Shown here: one piece after another, positions 31,232 to 40,757 of the stretch
Position numbering within the stretch: the stretch's first letter is position 1
How the letters are laid out: each line of letters starts with the position of its first letter
Source of the DNA: Sphingomicrobium astaxanthinifaciens
GTDB taxonomy: Bacteria; Pseudomonadota; Alphaproteobacteria; Sphingomonadales; Sphingomonadaceae
DNA length: 64,000 bases
Direction: 5' to 3'
NCBI RefSeq assembly: GCF_022865105.1
Contig: NZ_JAKNYM010000001.1
Coordinates: 62,001 to 126,000 of the forward strand
Program-made: the position numbers and the translations under genes
Notes under the pieces: generated by a model
Databases searched by the model: none
What the model was told of the DNA's origin: nothing
What the model saw: the letters and a program-made list of their open reading frames with translations, nothing else

Positions 31232-33058
31232 CTAGTGGCGCCCGAAGAGTTTTTCCACATCGTTGAGCGCCAGCTTCACCCAGGTCGGGCGGCCGTGGTT
31301 GCACTGGCCTGAATGCGGCGTCGTCTCGATCTGCCGCAGCAGCGCGTTCATCTCGGGCACCGAGAGGATGCGCCCGGCGCGGACCGAGCCGTGGCAGGCC
31401 ATCGTGCCAGCGACGAGGTCGAGCCGGTCCTGCAGCGTGGGCGCCGCCCCCAGCTCGGCGAGCTCGGCGGCAATGTCGGCGAGCAGCCGGGGCGCCTCGA
31501 CCTTGTCGCCGAGCGGCGCGGGGGTGGCGCGCACCAGCATGGTGGTCGGCCCGAAGCGCTCGATCTCGAGCCCGTGGCGGGCGAGGTCGGGAGCGGCTTC
31601 CTCGAGCCGTTCGCAATCGGCCTCGTCGAGCTCGACCGGTTCGGCGATCAGCAGCGGCTGGCTGGCGACCCCCTGCCCCTCGCGGCCCCTGCGCATCGCC
31701 TCGAGCACGAGCCGTTCGTGCGCGGCATGCTGGTCGACCAGCACCAGCCCGTCCTCGGCCTCGGCGACGATATAGGTGGCGGCGACCTGCCCGCGCGCCG
31801 CGCCGAGCGGGTGGCGCGCCGCCTCGGGGACGGGCGCGGCGGCGGGTTCGGCGCGCGCCAGCGGGGCGGCGGCGAGCACCGCGGCGAAGCCGTCGTTGCG
31901 CCCGGTCGGCGGCCGGTATGCGCCGGGGGTCTCGCGCACCATCGCGGCGTTGCCCGCCGCCGCGGGGGGCGGCGCGGCGTGCGCGCCCGCCGCGGCGAGC
32001 GCGCCCGGCGCGGCCGGCGGCTGTCCCTCGACCTGCCAGTTGGCGGGCTGCGCATGCTGGTCGCGCGCCGCCGAGAGGTGCCCCGCCTCCTCGAGCGCGC
32101 GGCGCACTCCCCCGACGATCAGCCCGCGCACCCCGGCGGGATCGCGAAAGCGCACCTCGGTCTTTGCCGGATGGACGTTGATGTCGACCTCGTGCGCGGG
32201 GCAGCTGACGAACAGCGCGGCGATCGGGTGGCGGTCGCGCGCGATCAGGTCGCGATAGGCGCCGCGCAGCGCGCCGGTGAGCAGCTTGTCCTTCACCGGG
32301 CGACCGTTGACGAACAGATATTGCTGGTCGCCCATGCCGCGGTTGAAGGTGGGCAGGCTGACCACCCCCTCGAGGCACAGGTCGCCGCGCCGGTGGTCGA
32401 CCCCGACCGCGTTCTTGGCGAGGTCGGGGGTGAGCAGCGCCGCGACCCGCTCGGGCGCCGACTGCGGCTGGACCGCGATGATCGTGCGCGCGTCATGCTC
32501 GAGCCGGAAGGCCACGTCGGGGCGCGCCATCGCGAGCCGCCGCATGACGTCGAGCGCGGCCTGGTATTCGGCGCGCGGGCTGCGCATGAACTTGCGCCGC
32601 GCTGGCACCTTGGCGAACAGCTCCTCGACGGTGACGCGGGTGCCCGGCGGCACGCTGGCGGGGGCGTCCTCGACCCGCGCGCCATGGTCGACGACCCGGC
32701 GCCAGCCCTCGCCGTGCGCGGTCCGGCTCTCGAGCGTGAAGCGCGAGACGCTGGCGATCGAGGGCAGCGCCTCGCCGCGAAAGCCGAAGCTGGTGACTTC
32801 CTCGATCGCCTCGTCGGGCAGCTTTGAGGTGGCGTGCCGTTCGAGCGCGAGCCCCATCTCGGCGGGGGTCATGCCATGCCCGTCGTCCTCGACGAGGATG
32901 CGGGTGGTCCCGCCGCCCTCGAGCCGCACGCGGATGCGCCGGGCGCCCGCGTCGAGTCCGTTCTCGACCAGCTCCTTCAGCGCGCTCGCGGGGCGCTCGA
33001 CCACCTCCCCCGCGGCGATCCGGTCGACGAGCGTATCGGGAAGCCTTCTTATTGACAT
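31232..33058 (-). CDS. mutL: DNA mismatch repair protein MutL
   Basis: 608-residue GHKL ATPase. N-terminal motifs ELVENGLDAG, VEDDGHGM and SFGFRGEALPS are at residues 35-105. The Ala/Pro-rich linker spans about 335-420. The C-terminal dimerisation domain ends normally with ACHGSVRAGR and QCNHGRPTW. The DQHAAHE patch is present, but I see no clear DQHA(X)2E(X)4E endonuclease set in full, so nuclease activity is undecided. Start at MSIRRLPDT. Divergent from mreB across 154 bp. Confidence 0.95.
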   Translation of the reverse strand: MSIRRLPDTLVDRIAAGEVVERPASALKELVENGLDAGARRIRVRLEGGGTTRILVEDDGHGMTPAEMGLALERHATSKLPDEAIEEVTSFGFRGEALPSIASVSRFTLESRTAHGEGWRRVVDHGARVEDAPASVPPGTRVTVEELFAKVPARRKFMRSPRAEYQAALDVMRRLAMARPDVAFRLEHDARTIIAVQPQSAPERVAALLTPDLAKNAVGVDHRRGDLCLEGVVSLPTFNRGMGDQQYLFVNGRPVKDKLLTGALRGAYRDLIARDRHPIAALFVSCPAHEVDINVHPAKTEVRFRDPAGVRGLIVGGVRRALEEAGHLSAARDQHAQPANWQVEGQPPAAPGALAAAGAHAAPPPAAAGNAAMVRETPGAYRPPTGRNDGFAAVLAAAPLARAEPAAAPVPEAARHPLGAARGQVAATYIVAEAEDGLVLVDQHAAHERLVLEAMRRGREGQGVASQPLLIAEPVELDEADCERLEEAAPDLARHGLEIERFGPTTMLVRATPAPLGDKVEAPRLLADIAAELAELGAAPTLQDRLDLVAGTMACHGSVRAGRILSVPEMNALLRQIETTPHSGQCNHGRPTWVKLALNDVEKLFGRH

Positions 33059-33146
33059 ATCAACCTTATTCGCCCACTTGTTCGAAGCGCCTGGAAGCCC
33101 CTGAATCCCGTGGAAATTCAAGAAGCTTTCAACAGTGTTTGTTTAA

Positions 33147-34256
<1,110 letters not shown>

Positions 34257-34270
34257 CCAAGGGGCAGTCG

Positions 34271-35182
34271 ATGGCGGCGAGCAAGTTCCGTCGCCCCGGG
34301 TGGTCGCGGCGCGCGCAATACAGCCTGTTCTTCAGCTTCGTCGCGCTCGCGGCGGGGCTTGCGCTCGGGCTGATCCTGCTCGCCATCTCGGTGGTCGCGC
34401 CGCGCACCTTCGACGGGCTGCGCGGCGCCGCCACCGACGCCACCCGTCCCGCCGCCGAGGCGCTCGCCGCGATCGGCTCGACCGTCAACGGGGTGTTCAC
34501 CGGGGCGGGCAATTATTGGGACGCGGCCAGCCAGAACGCCGAGCTCAAGGAACAGCGCGATCGGTTGCGGCGCCAGGCGCTCGCCGCTGCCGCGCTCGAG
34601 CGCGAGAACGAACAGCTCAAGGCCGCGCTCGAGCTGCGCGAGCGGGTGGTCGAGACGATCGCCGCGGGGCGGATCATCGGCTCGAGCCACGACAGCGTGC
34701 GCCGCTTCGCGGTCCTCTCGGCGGGACGCGCCAGCGGGGTGCGCAACGGCATGCCCGTGCGCAGCCCCGACGGGCTGCTCGGGCGGATCGTCGCCACCGG
34801 CGCCTTCTCGAGCCGGGTCCTCCTCATCTCCGATCGCTCGGCGATCGTGCCGGCGCGCATCCTGCGCACCGGCGAGCCCGTGATCGCGCGCGGGATGGGC
34901 GACGGCAATGTCGACCTGCGTCCGCTCGAAGTCGGGCGCAACCCGTTCGAGCCGGGGGACATCATCGTCACCAGCGGCACCGGCGGCCTCTACCCCCCGC
35001 GGCTGCCGGTCGCGCGGGTGGTCCGGCTCGACGACGACGGCGCGGTCGCGGTCCCGCTCGCCACCCCCGCGCAATCGAGCATCGCGCTGGTCGAGGCCCC
35101 CTACGAGCCCGTCGCGCTGGCCGATTATGACGCGCCGCTCGAGGAGGCCGAGGCCACGCTGCCCCCGGACGCGCTGCAATAA
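34271..35182 (+). CDS. mreC: Rod shape-determining protein MreC
   Basis: 303 aa; one N-terminal transmembrane helix (about 22-45), a coiled-coil stretch (about 85-120) and the periplasmic beta-sandwich domain, which organises the elongasome. I chose ATG (MAASKF) six bases after AAGGGG instead of an upstream TTG that overlaps the mreB stop. The mreD start shares its stop (TAATG). Confidence 0.92.
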   Translation: MAASKFRRPGWSRRAQYSLFFSFVALAAGLALGLILLAISVVAPRTFDGLRGAATDATRPAAEALAAIGSTVNGVFTGAGNYWDAASQNAELKEQRDRLRRQALAAAALERENEQLKAALELRERVVETIAAGRIIGSSHDSVRRFAVLSAGRASGVRNGMPVRSPDGLLGRIVATGAFSSRVLLISDRSAIVPARILRTGEPVIARGMGDGNVDLRPLEVGRNPFEPGDIIVTSGTGGLYPPRLPVARVVRLDDDGAVAVPLATPAQSSIALVEAPYEPVALADYDAPLEEAEATLPPDALQ

Positions 35183-35721
35183 TGGCGCGGCGCGCCCGGC
35201 CTCGCCCCCGTCCCGCCGGCTTCGCGCAGGGACCGCGTCCCTTCGCCGAGATCGTCCCCGCCGCGAGCATCGCGCTCGCCAGCCTCCTCGTCGCCATCCT
35301 GCCGATCGTCTCGACCAAGGGATGGTGGCCCGATGCGGGCTTTATCATGCTGCTCGGCTGGCGGATGCACCGCTCGGACCCCTTCCCCAACTGGTGGGCG
35401 ATCCCGCTCGGGCTGCTCAACGACCTGCTGGCGATGCACCCGATCGGGCTGTCGGTGGTGACCTTCTGCTTCGCGCTGCTGGCGATCGATATCGTCGACG
35501 CGCGCAAGCTCGGGCGCAGCTGGGTGACCGAATGGCTGCTCGCCGCGCTGCTCATCCTCGTCGCCGAGTTCCTGCAATGGTGGGTTGCGGCCATTCAGGG
35601 CGCGGCAATGCCGCTCGGGGCATTGTGGCCGCCGGTCGCCATCACCGTCTTCGCCTTCCCGATCGTCAGCGAACTGGTAGCGTGGCTCGACCGTTACCGC
35701 CTGCGCAAGACTGGGGTATAA
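35182..35721 (+). CDS. mreD: Rod shape-determining protein MreD
   Basis: 179-residue inner-membrane protein with about five helices and a basic, proline-rich N terminus (RPRPRPAG). Size, topology and place between mreC and mrdA fit MreD, the integral membrane partner of MreC in the elongasome. One-base overlap with mreC. Confidence 0.88.
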   Translation: MARRARPRPRPAGFAQGPRPFAEIVPAASIALASLLVAILPIVSTKGWWPDAGFIMLLGWRMHRSDPFPNWWAIPLGLLNDLLAMHPIGLSVVTFCFALLAIDIVDARKLGRSWVTEWLLAALLILVAEFLQWWVAAIQGAAMPLGALWPPVAITVFAFPIVSELVAWLDRYRLRKTGV

Positions 35722-35730
35722 GCACCGTCC

Positions 35731-37665
35731 ATGGCCAAGCCGCCCAAGAAACCCGCCCGCTTCACCGAGGCCCAGCGCGATGAGGCGTTCAGCCGCCGCT
35801 CGCTGCTGGTCGGCGGGATCCAGACGGTGCTCGGCGGCGCGCTGATCGCGCGGCTCGGCTACCTGTCGATCAGCCAGAACCAATATTACCAGACGATGGC
35901 CGAGGACAATCGCGTCCAGATGATCATCGTCCCGCCGCGGCGCGGCTGGCTCGTCGACCGCAACGGCAAGCCGATCGCGATCAACCGGTCCGACTTTCGC
36001 GTCGACATGATCGCCGACCAGGTCCCCGAGGGGCAGGTCGAGGTCACCCTCAAGAAGGCGGCCGCGCTGCTCGACCTTGACCCCGACCAGGTCGAGCGGA
36101 TCAGCACCGAGCTGGCGACCAAGTCGGGCTACCAGCCGGTCCAGCTCGCCGAGAATGTCGCCTATGAGAATTACGCCGCGGTCACGGTGCGCCTGCCCGA
36201 CCTCGAGGGCGTGCTGCCCCAGCGCGGCTTCTCGCGCTATTATCCCGCGGGCAGCGCGGTCGGCCACCTGGTCGGCTATGTCGGGATCGCCAACCGCGAG
36301 GAATATGTCGCCGAGGACAAGAACCCGCTGCTCGTCACCCCCGGGTTCAAGATCGGCAAGGAAGGGCTCGAGGAGGTGCTCGAGCCGCAATTGCGCGGCC
36401 AGCCCGGCGGGCAGCGGGTCGAGCTGACCGCGCGCGGCAAGCTGGTGCGCGAACTCGAACCCAAGCCCGACCGCTCGGGCAATACGGTGCGGCTGGCGAT
36501 CGACGTCGACCTGCAGGAATATGCGGCGCGGCGGCTCGGGCTCGAGAGCGGCGCGGTGGTGGTGATCGACGTGCCGACGGGCGACATCCTGTGCCTCGCC
36601 TCGATGCCCGCCTACGATCCCAACAGCTTTTCCGACGGCATCGGCCGGACCGAGTGGAAGCTATTGTCCGAGAACGAGCGGCGGCCGCTCGTCAACAAGA
36701 CGGTCAACTCGCTCTATCCCCCGGGCTCGTGTCTCAAGCCGATGAACACGCTCGCCTTCCAGGCCGCGGGGATCGACCCCGACGAGCGGGTGCATTGCAA
36801 CGGCGGCTACCAGCTCGGGCGGCGCTTCTTCCGCTGTCTCAAGCGGCATGGCTCGATGAACATGCGCGATGCGATCATGAAGAGCTGCAACACCTATTTC
36901 TACGCGATGGCGCACCGCACCGGCTATGACGTGGTCGCCGAGATGGCGCGCAAGCTCACGCTCGGGATGAAATACGACCTGCCGCTGGTCAGTCAGAGCT
37001 ACGGCACCATCCCCGACAGCGAATGGAAGCTGCGCAAGTACGACCAGCGCTGGACCGCGGCGGATTCGCTCAACGCCTCGATCGGGCAGGGCTATGTCAT
37101 CCTCAACCCGCTCCAGCTCGCGGTGCACACCGCGCGCATCGCCAGCGGGCGCGCCATCCTGCCGCGGCTGATCGGGGTGCACGCGGACAGCGCCCCGCCG
37201 CTCGACATCCCCGAGGAGCATCTCGCGGTGACGCGCCAGGGCATGTGGCAGGTGGTCAATGCCGCCGGGACCGCGGGCACCGCGCGCGTGCCCGTCGAGG
37301 GGGTCGAGGTGGCGGGCAAGACCGGCACCAGCCAGGTGCGCGGGCTGCAATATGGCGACGGCAAGAACGTGCCGTGGAAATACAAGGATCACGGCCATTT
37401 CGTTTGTTACGCCCCATTCGACCAGCCGCGCTACGCGATGGCGGTGACGGTCGAGCACGGGGGCACCTCGGGCGCCGCGACCCCGATCGCGCGCGACGTG
37501 ATGACCTTCCTGTTCGACCGCGAGAAGGCGATGGAACAACTGGTCGCCTACGAGGAGCAGTGGGGCGGATCGCTCGCCGAGCGCGAGGCCGCCTTCCAGC
37601 GCCGGGTGCTCGAGCTTGCGCAAGCCAATGCCGCCGCGCGTGCGGCGAGTGACGAGACCGCCTGA
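35731..37665 (+). CDS. mrdA: Penicillin-binding protein 2 (elongation transpeptidase)
   Basis: 644-residue peptidoglycan DD-transpeptidase. An N-terminal helix (about 24-45) precedes the pedestal domain and the transpeptidase with Ser333-x-x-Lys336 (PPGSCLKP), SCN (Ser385-Asn387) and KTG (Lys530). All three catalytic motifs are intact. It works with RodA, whose gene overlaps its stop (TGATG). Target of mecillinam-type beta-lactams in other bacteria. Confidence 0.95.
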   Translation: MAKPPKKPARFTEAQRDEAFSRRSLLVGGIQTVLGGALIARLGYLSISQNQYYQTMAEDNRVQMIIVPPRRGWLVDRNGKPIAINRSDFRVDMIADQVPEGQVEVTLKKAAALLDLDPDQVERISTELATKSGYQPVQLAENVAYENYAAVTVRLPDLEGVLPQRGFSRYYPAGSAVGHLVGYVGIANREEYVAEDKNPLLVTPGFKIGKEGLEEVLEPQLRGQPGGQRVELTARGKLVRELEPKPDRSGNTVRLAIDVDLQEYAARRLGLESGAVVVIDVPTGDILCLASMPAYDPNSFSDGIGRTEWKLLSENERRPLVNKTVNSLYPPGSCLKPMNTLAFQAAGIDPDERVHCNGGYQLGRRFFRCLKRHGSMNMRDAIMKSCNTYFYAMAHRTGYDVVAEMARKLTLGMKYDLPLVSQSYGTIPDSEWKLRKYDQRWTAADSLNASIGQGYVILNPLQLAVHTARIASGRAILPRLIGVHADSAPPLDIPEEHLAVTRQGMWQVVNAAGTAGTARVPVEGVEVAGKTGTSQVRGLQYGDGKNVPWKYKDHGHFVCYAPFDQPRYAMAVTVEHGGTSGAATPIARDVMTFLFDREKAMEQLVAYEEQWGGSLAEREAAFQRRVLELAQANAAARAASDETA

Positions 37666-38792
37666 TGCTGTCCTCGATCATCCCCCAGCCGCTCGCCCGG
37701 CTCCCGTGGAAGCTGATCGTGCTGGTGCTCCTGATCGGCAGCTTCGGGATCGCGCATCTCTACTCGGCGGCGGGGGGCTCGGTGCAGCCGTGGGCGCTGC
37801 GCCAGGGGCTGATCTTCTTCACGCTGCTGCTCGCCGCGATCGGCATCTCCTACGTCCCCGAGAGCTGGGTCAAGGGGCTCACCCCGGTCGCCTATGTCAC
37901 CGTGCTGCTCATGCTGCTGGCGGTCGAATTCGTCGGCTTCGTCGGCATGGGCGCGCAGCGCTGGATCGACCTCGGCTTCATGAAGCTGCAGCCCTCGGAA
38001 TTCATGAAACCGGTGATCGTCCTCATGCTCGCCCGCTTCTACGAACTGCTGCCGACGGGCGACATCCGCCGGTGGCGCGCGATCTGGCCCGCCGCGCTGC
38101 TGATCGGGTTGCCGGTCGGGCTGACGCTCATCCAGCCCGACCTCGGCACCGCGCTCGCGCTGGCCTTCGGCGGGGTGGTGGTGATGTTCCTCGCCGGGCT
38201 GCCATGGTGGCTGTTCGCGGGCGGGCTCGCCGCCACCGCGGCCGCGCTGCCGATCGCGATCAGCTTCCTGCACGAATACCAGCAGCGGCGCATCCTCATC
38301 TTCCTCGAGCCCGAGGCCGATCCGCTCGGGGCGGGCTACAACCTGACCCAGTCGAAGATCGCGATCGGCTCGGGCGGGTTGTGGGGCAAGGGCTATATGA
38401 ACGGGTCGCAGAGCCACCTCCAATATCTCCCCGAGGGGCACACCGATTTCGCCTTCTCGGCGATCGTCGAGGAATGGGGGCTCGTCGGCGGGGTGGCGCT
38501 GATCCTCGCCTTCGCCGGGGTGATCCTGTGGGGGATGCGGGTGGCACGCCGCGCGCAAACGCGCTTTGCCCAGCTCGCGGCGGCGGGGCTGACGATGACC
38601 ATCTTCTTCTACGTCTGCATCAACCTCATGATGGTGATGGGGCTGGCGCCGGTGGTTGGCATCCCGCTCCCGCTGGTGAGCTTCGGCGGGTCGGCGGTGA
38701 TGACGGTGATGCTGATGATCGGGCTGCTGATCGCGTTCGACCGGCAGGCCAAGACCGCCGAACGCGCGCGCCGCGCCGGGCTGCGCGGCTAG
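37665..38792 (+). CDS. rodA: Peptidoglycan glycosyltransferase RodA (SEDS family)
   Basis: 375-residue, about ten-helix inner-membrane polymerase of lipid II. Conserved SEDS features: GAQRWIDLGF, LQPSEFMKP, the TLIQPDLGTAL loop and the late GIPLPLVSFGGS. Partner of the PBP2 encoded just upstream; start overlaps its stop. End of the shape operon; no strong terminator is visible before tRNA-Lys. Confidence 0.95.
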   Translation: MLSSIIPQPLARLPWKLIVLVLLIGSFGIAHLYSAAGGSVQPWALRQGLIFFTLLLAAIGISYVPESWVKGLTPVAYVTVLLMLLAVEFVGFVGMGAQRWIDLGFMKLQPSEFMKPVIVLMLARFYELLPTGDIRRWRAIWPAALLIGLPVGLTLIQPDLGTALALAFGGVVVMFLAGLPWWLFAGGLAATAAALPIAISFLHEYQQRRILIFLEPEADPLGAGYNLTQSKIAIGSGGLWGKGYMNGSQSHLQYLPEGHTDFAFSAIVEEWGLVGGVALILAFAGVILWGMRVARRAQTRFAQLAAAGLTMTIFFYVCINLMMVMGLAPVVGIPLPLVSFGGSAVMTVMLMIGLLIAFDRQAKTAERARRAGLRG

Positions 38793-38903
38793 CCCCCTCG
38801 GGCGCGCTGCATTTTTTGGGTTGCAATCGCCCCCCAGCCCCGTTAGAGGCCCGCTCACCGCATCGACGGAGCCATCGGCGCCGCGGTGCAATTCGAAAAG
38901 TGT

Positions 38904-38979
<76 letters not shown>

Positions 38980-38996
38980 TTTTCCCCAAAGACTTA

Positions 38997-39033
38997 GCGC
39001 TGACGCGGAAGCGCCATTCCGACGAGTCAGCGC
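38997..39033. other. Inverted repeat after tRNA-Lys
   Basis: GCGCTGAC (38997-39004) and GTCAGCGC (39026-39033) could form an 8-bp stem with a 21-base loop 18 bases after the tRNA. No U-tract follows, so a terminator role is weak; the remaining ~140 bp to the next gene show nothing recognisable. Confidence 0.3.
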
Positions 39034-39175
39034 GCGCCATCCTGACAAGTCACCTGATCGCCAGCGGATTGGCGCCGGAGCGTTGCCCCCGACGAGGCGG
39101 GGCGCCGCGCGCTCGACGCTGCGATGGGGAACGGGCACCGGGTCCGAAATGTAGGGTCTTGCAAAGGAGACCTGC

Positions 39176-39796
39176 ATGACGACTGGAACCGACGCGCACC
39201 GGGACGCGCCCAAGCCGGGCAAGTGGCTCACCTTCGGCGCCATGATCGCGACGTCGATCATGACGATGTTCGTGCTCAAATATGCCAACGTCTACGAACC
39301 CGGGCACCTCTTCTTCTCGCAGACCCGCATGTGGATGGCGCTGATGATGGGCATGGCGATGATCGTCATCATGCTCGGTTTCATGTGGGGCATGTACAAG
39401 ACGCTGGCGACCAAGATCCTCGTGCTCGTCGGCGCCGTGCTCGGCTTCTTCCTCTTCCTCTATCTCGCGCGCAGCCAGGCCACGGTCGAGGACGAGGCGT
39501 GGATGAAGGCGATGATCCCGCATCATTCGATCGCCGTGCTGACCAGCCGCCGCGCGCAGATCAGCGACCCGCGCGTGCGCGAACTCGCCGACGCCATCAT
39601 CGAGGCGCAGGTGAAGGAGATCGCCGAGATGAAGCTGCTCCTCGAGGATATCGAGCAGCGGGGCGAGTTGGGCGATGGCACGCCGCTGCCACCGCGCAGC
39701 GCCGCGCTCACCCCCGACCTCTACGACAAGGCCAGGAAGGCGGTCGAACGCCCGCTCACCGAAGAGGCGCGCGAGGCGGTCGACGTCGATCGCTGA
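39176..39796 (+). CDS. DUF305 family membrane protein
   Basis: 206 aa. Three transmembrane helices (about 18-36, 50-74, 79-100) rich in methionine are followed by a DUF305 domain (about 108-200) with the MIPHHSIAV histidine motif. DUF305 proteins have a ferritin-like four-helix fold and are often found beside copper-resistance genes, as here, but their reaction is not established. Strong Shine-Dalgarno AAAGGAG. First gene of the copper module after tRNA-Lys. Confidence 0.83.
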   Translation: MTTGTDAHRDAPKPGKWLTFGAMIATSIMTMFVLKYANVYEPGHLFFSQTRMWMALMMGMAMIVIMLGFMWGMYKTLATKILVLVGAVLGFFLFLYLARSQATVEDEAWMKAMIPHHSIAVLTSRRAQISDPRVRELADAIIEAQVKEIAEMKLLLEDIEQRGELGDGTPLPPRSAALTPDLYDKARKAVERPLTEEAREAVDVDR

Positions 39797-39805
39797 GGCC
39801 GCGGC

Positions 39806-40420
39806 TCAGGCGGCGAACAGGTGCCCCGGGCCGTGCGACAGTTCGCCGCCGAGATAGCCCTGCACCGCCACCGCCAGCGCCAGCGCGACCAGCGCCGTTC
39901 GCAGCAGCACTCGCCGCTCGCTCGCGCGCCCGGCGTGCCACGCCAGCGCGACCGCCACCAGCGCGATCGCGCTGCCCATCCAGCGATGCCATTGCATCAC
40001 CGCATCGCCCCCCAGCCAGGGGCCGGTATGGACCCAGCCGAGCAGGGCGGCGACGAGCGCGCCCGCCGCGCCGGTCACCAGCAGCAGCCGGACCGCCGCA
40101 TCGGCGCGCCATCGCCGGCGCGCGATCCCCGCGACCTCGAGGAACGCCGCCACCAGCAGCAGCGCGATCGGGAAATGGACCGACAGCGGGTGCAGGTTTC
40201 GCGCAACCGCCATCGCATCGGCGCGACGCGGCGCGGCCTCGGCGGGTGGCGGCGGGCCGGGCACTTGCGACCGCGTCTCGGGCGCCGCCATGGCCATCTC
40301 GGTCGCAGGCGCGGCCTCGTCTCCATGCGGCTCGCCGCGATGCGCGGCGGCGGGGGCGGCGATCGTCAGGGCCAGCATGAGCACGGCCGATGCAAAGCGC
40401 AGGGGCAAGGCGCGCCTCAT
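39806..40420 (-). CDS. DUF2231-like membrane protein with His/Met-rich N-terminal segment
   Basis: 204 aa: signal-like N terminus, then a periplasmic His/Met-containing linker (AHRGEPHGDEAA, TEMAMAAP), then four helices starting with HPLSVHFPIALLL, the DUF2231 hallmark. Conserved histidines in the helices (WVHTG, QWHRWMG) could bind heme or metal. Its start overlaps the csoR stop by four bases on the same strand, so repressor and membrane protein are cotranscribed. Exact role unknown; copper homeostasis is inferred from context. Confidence 0.68.
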   Translation of the reverse strand: MRRALPLRFASAVLMLALTIAAPAAAHRGEPHGDEAAPATEMAMAAPETRSQVPGPPPPAEAAPRRADAMAVARNLHPLSVHFPIALLLVAAFLEVAGIARRRWRADAAVRLLLVTGAAGALVAALLGWVHTGPWLGGDAVMQWHRWMGSAIALVAVALAWHAGRASERRVLLRTALVALALAVAVQGYLGGELSHGPGHLFAA

Positions 40421-40689
40421 CGCCGCGCCCGTTCGAACAGGTCGATCAGTTCGGAGAATTTCTGCTGCTGATCGCGCGCGTCCCCACTGGCAATGGCATC
40501 GGCCACGCAGCTGGCGGCATGGTCACGCAGCACCTGCGCCTCGACCTTGGCGAGCGCGGCCTTGATCGCCTGCAACTGGTCGAGGACCTCCATGCAGTAG
40601 CGATCCTGTTCGATCATCCGTGCCACCCCGTTCACCTGCCCGGCCACCCGCGCCAGTCGGTTAATCCTGTCCTGCTTTCCGCTCGCCAC
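40417..40689 (-). CDS. csoR: Copper-sensing repressor of the CsoR/RcnR family
   Basis: 90-residue all-helical repressor. Numbered from an alternative ATG at 40707, the metal site is Cys38, His63, Cys67 (RYCMEVL and RDHAASC), the Cys-His-Cys set of copper-binding CsoR rather than nickel-binding RcnR. I prefer a GTG at 40689 as start: GGGAGG lies ten bases upstream, and the ATG at 40707 falls inside both that Shine-Dalgarno and the operator palindrome. Divergent from copA. Confidence 0.82.
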   Translation of the reverse strand: MASGKQDRINRLARVAGQVNGVARMIEQDRYCMEVLDQLQAIKAALAKVEAQVLRDHAASCVADAIASGDARDQQQKFSELIDLFERARR

Positions 40690-40705
40690 GACGATTCGAC
40701 CTCCC

Positions 40706-40722
40706 ATACCCTAAGGGGGTAT
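40706..40722. promoter_or_regulatory. CsoR-type operator between csoR and copA
   Basis: Inverted repeat ATACCC-N5-GGGTAT with a G-tract in the centre, the A/T-flanked C/G-rich type bound by CsoR-family repressors. It lies in the divergent csoR-copA region and would block both promoters in the absence of copper. Adjacent TATATAC (40720-40726) may be the copA -10. Confidence 0.65.
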
Positions 40723-40757
40723 ATACGAACGGGCGATGCATGCCTATAAGCGCGGCC

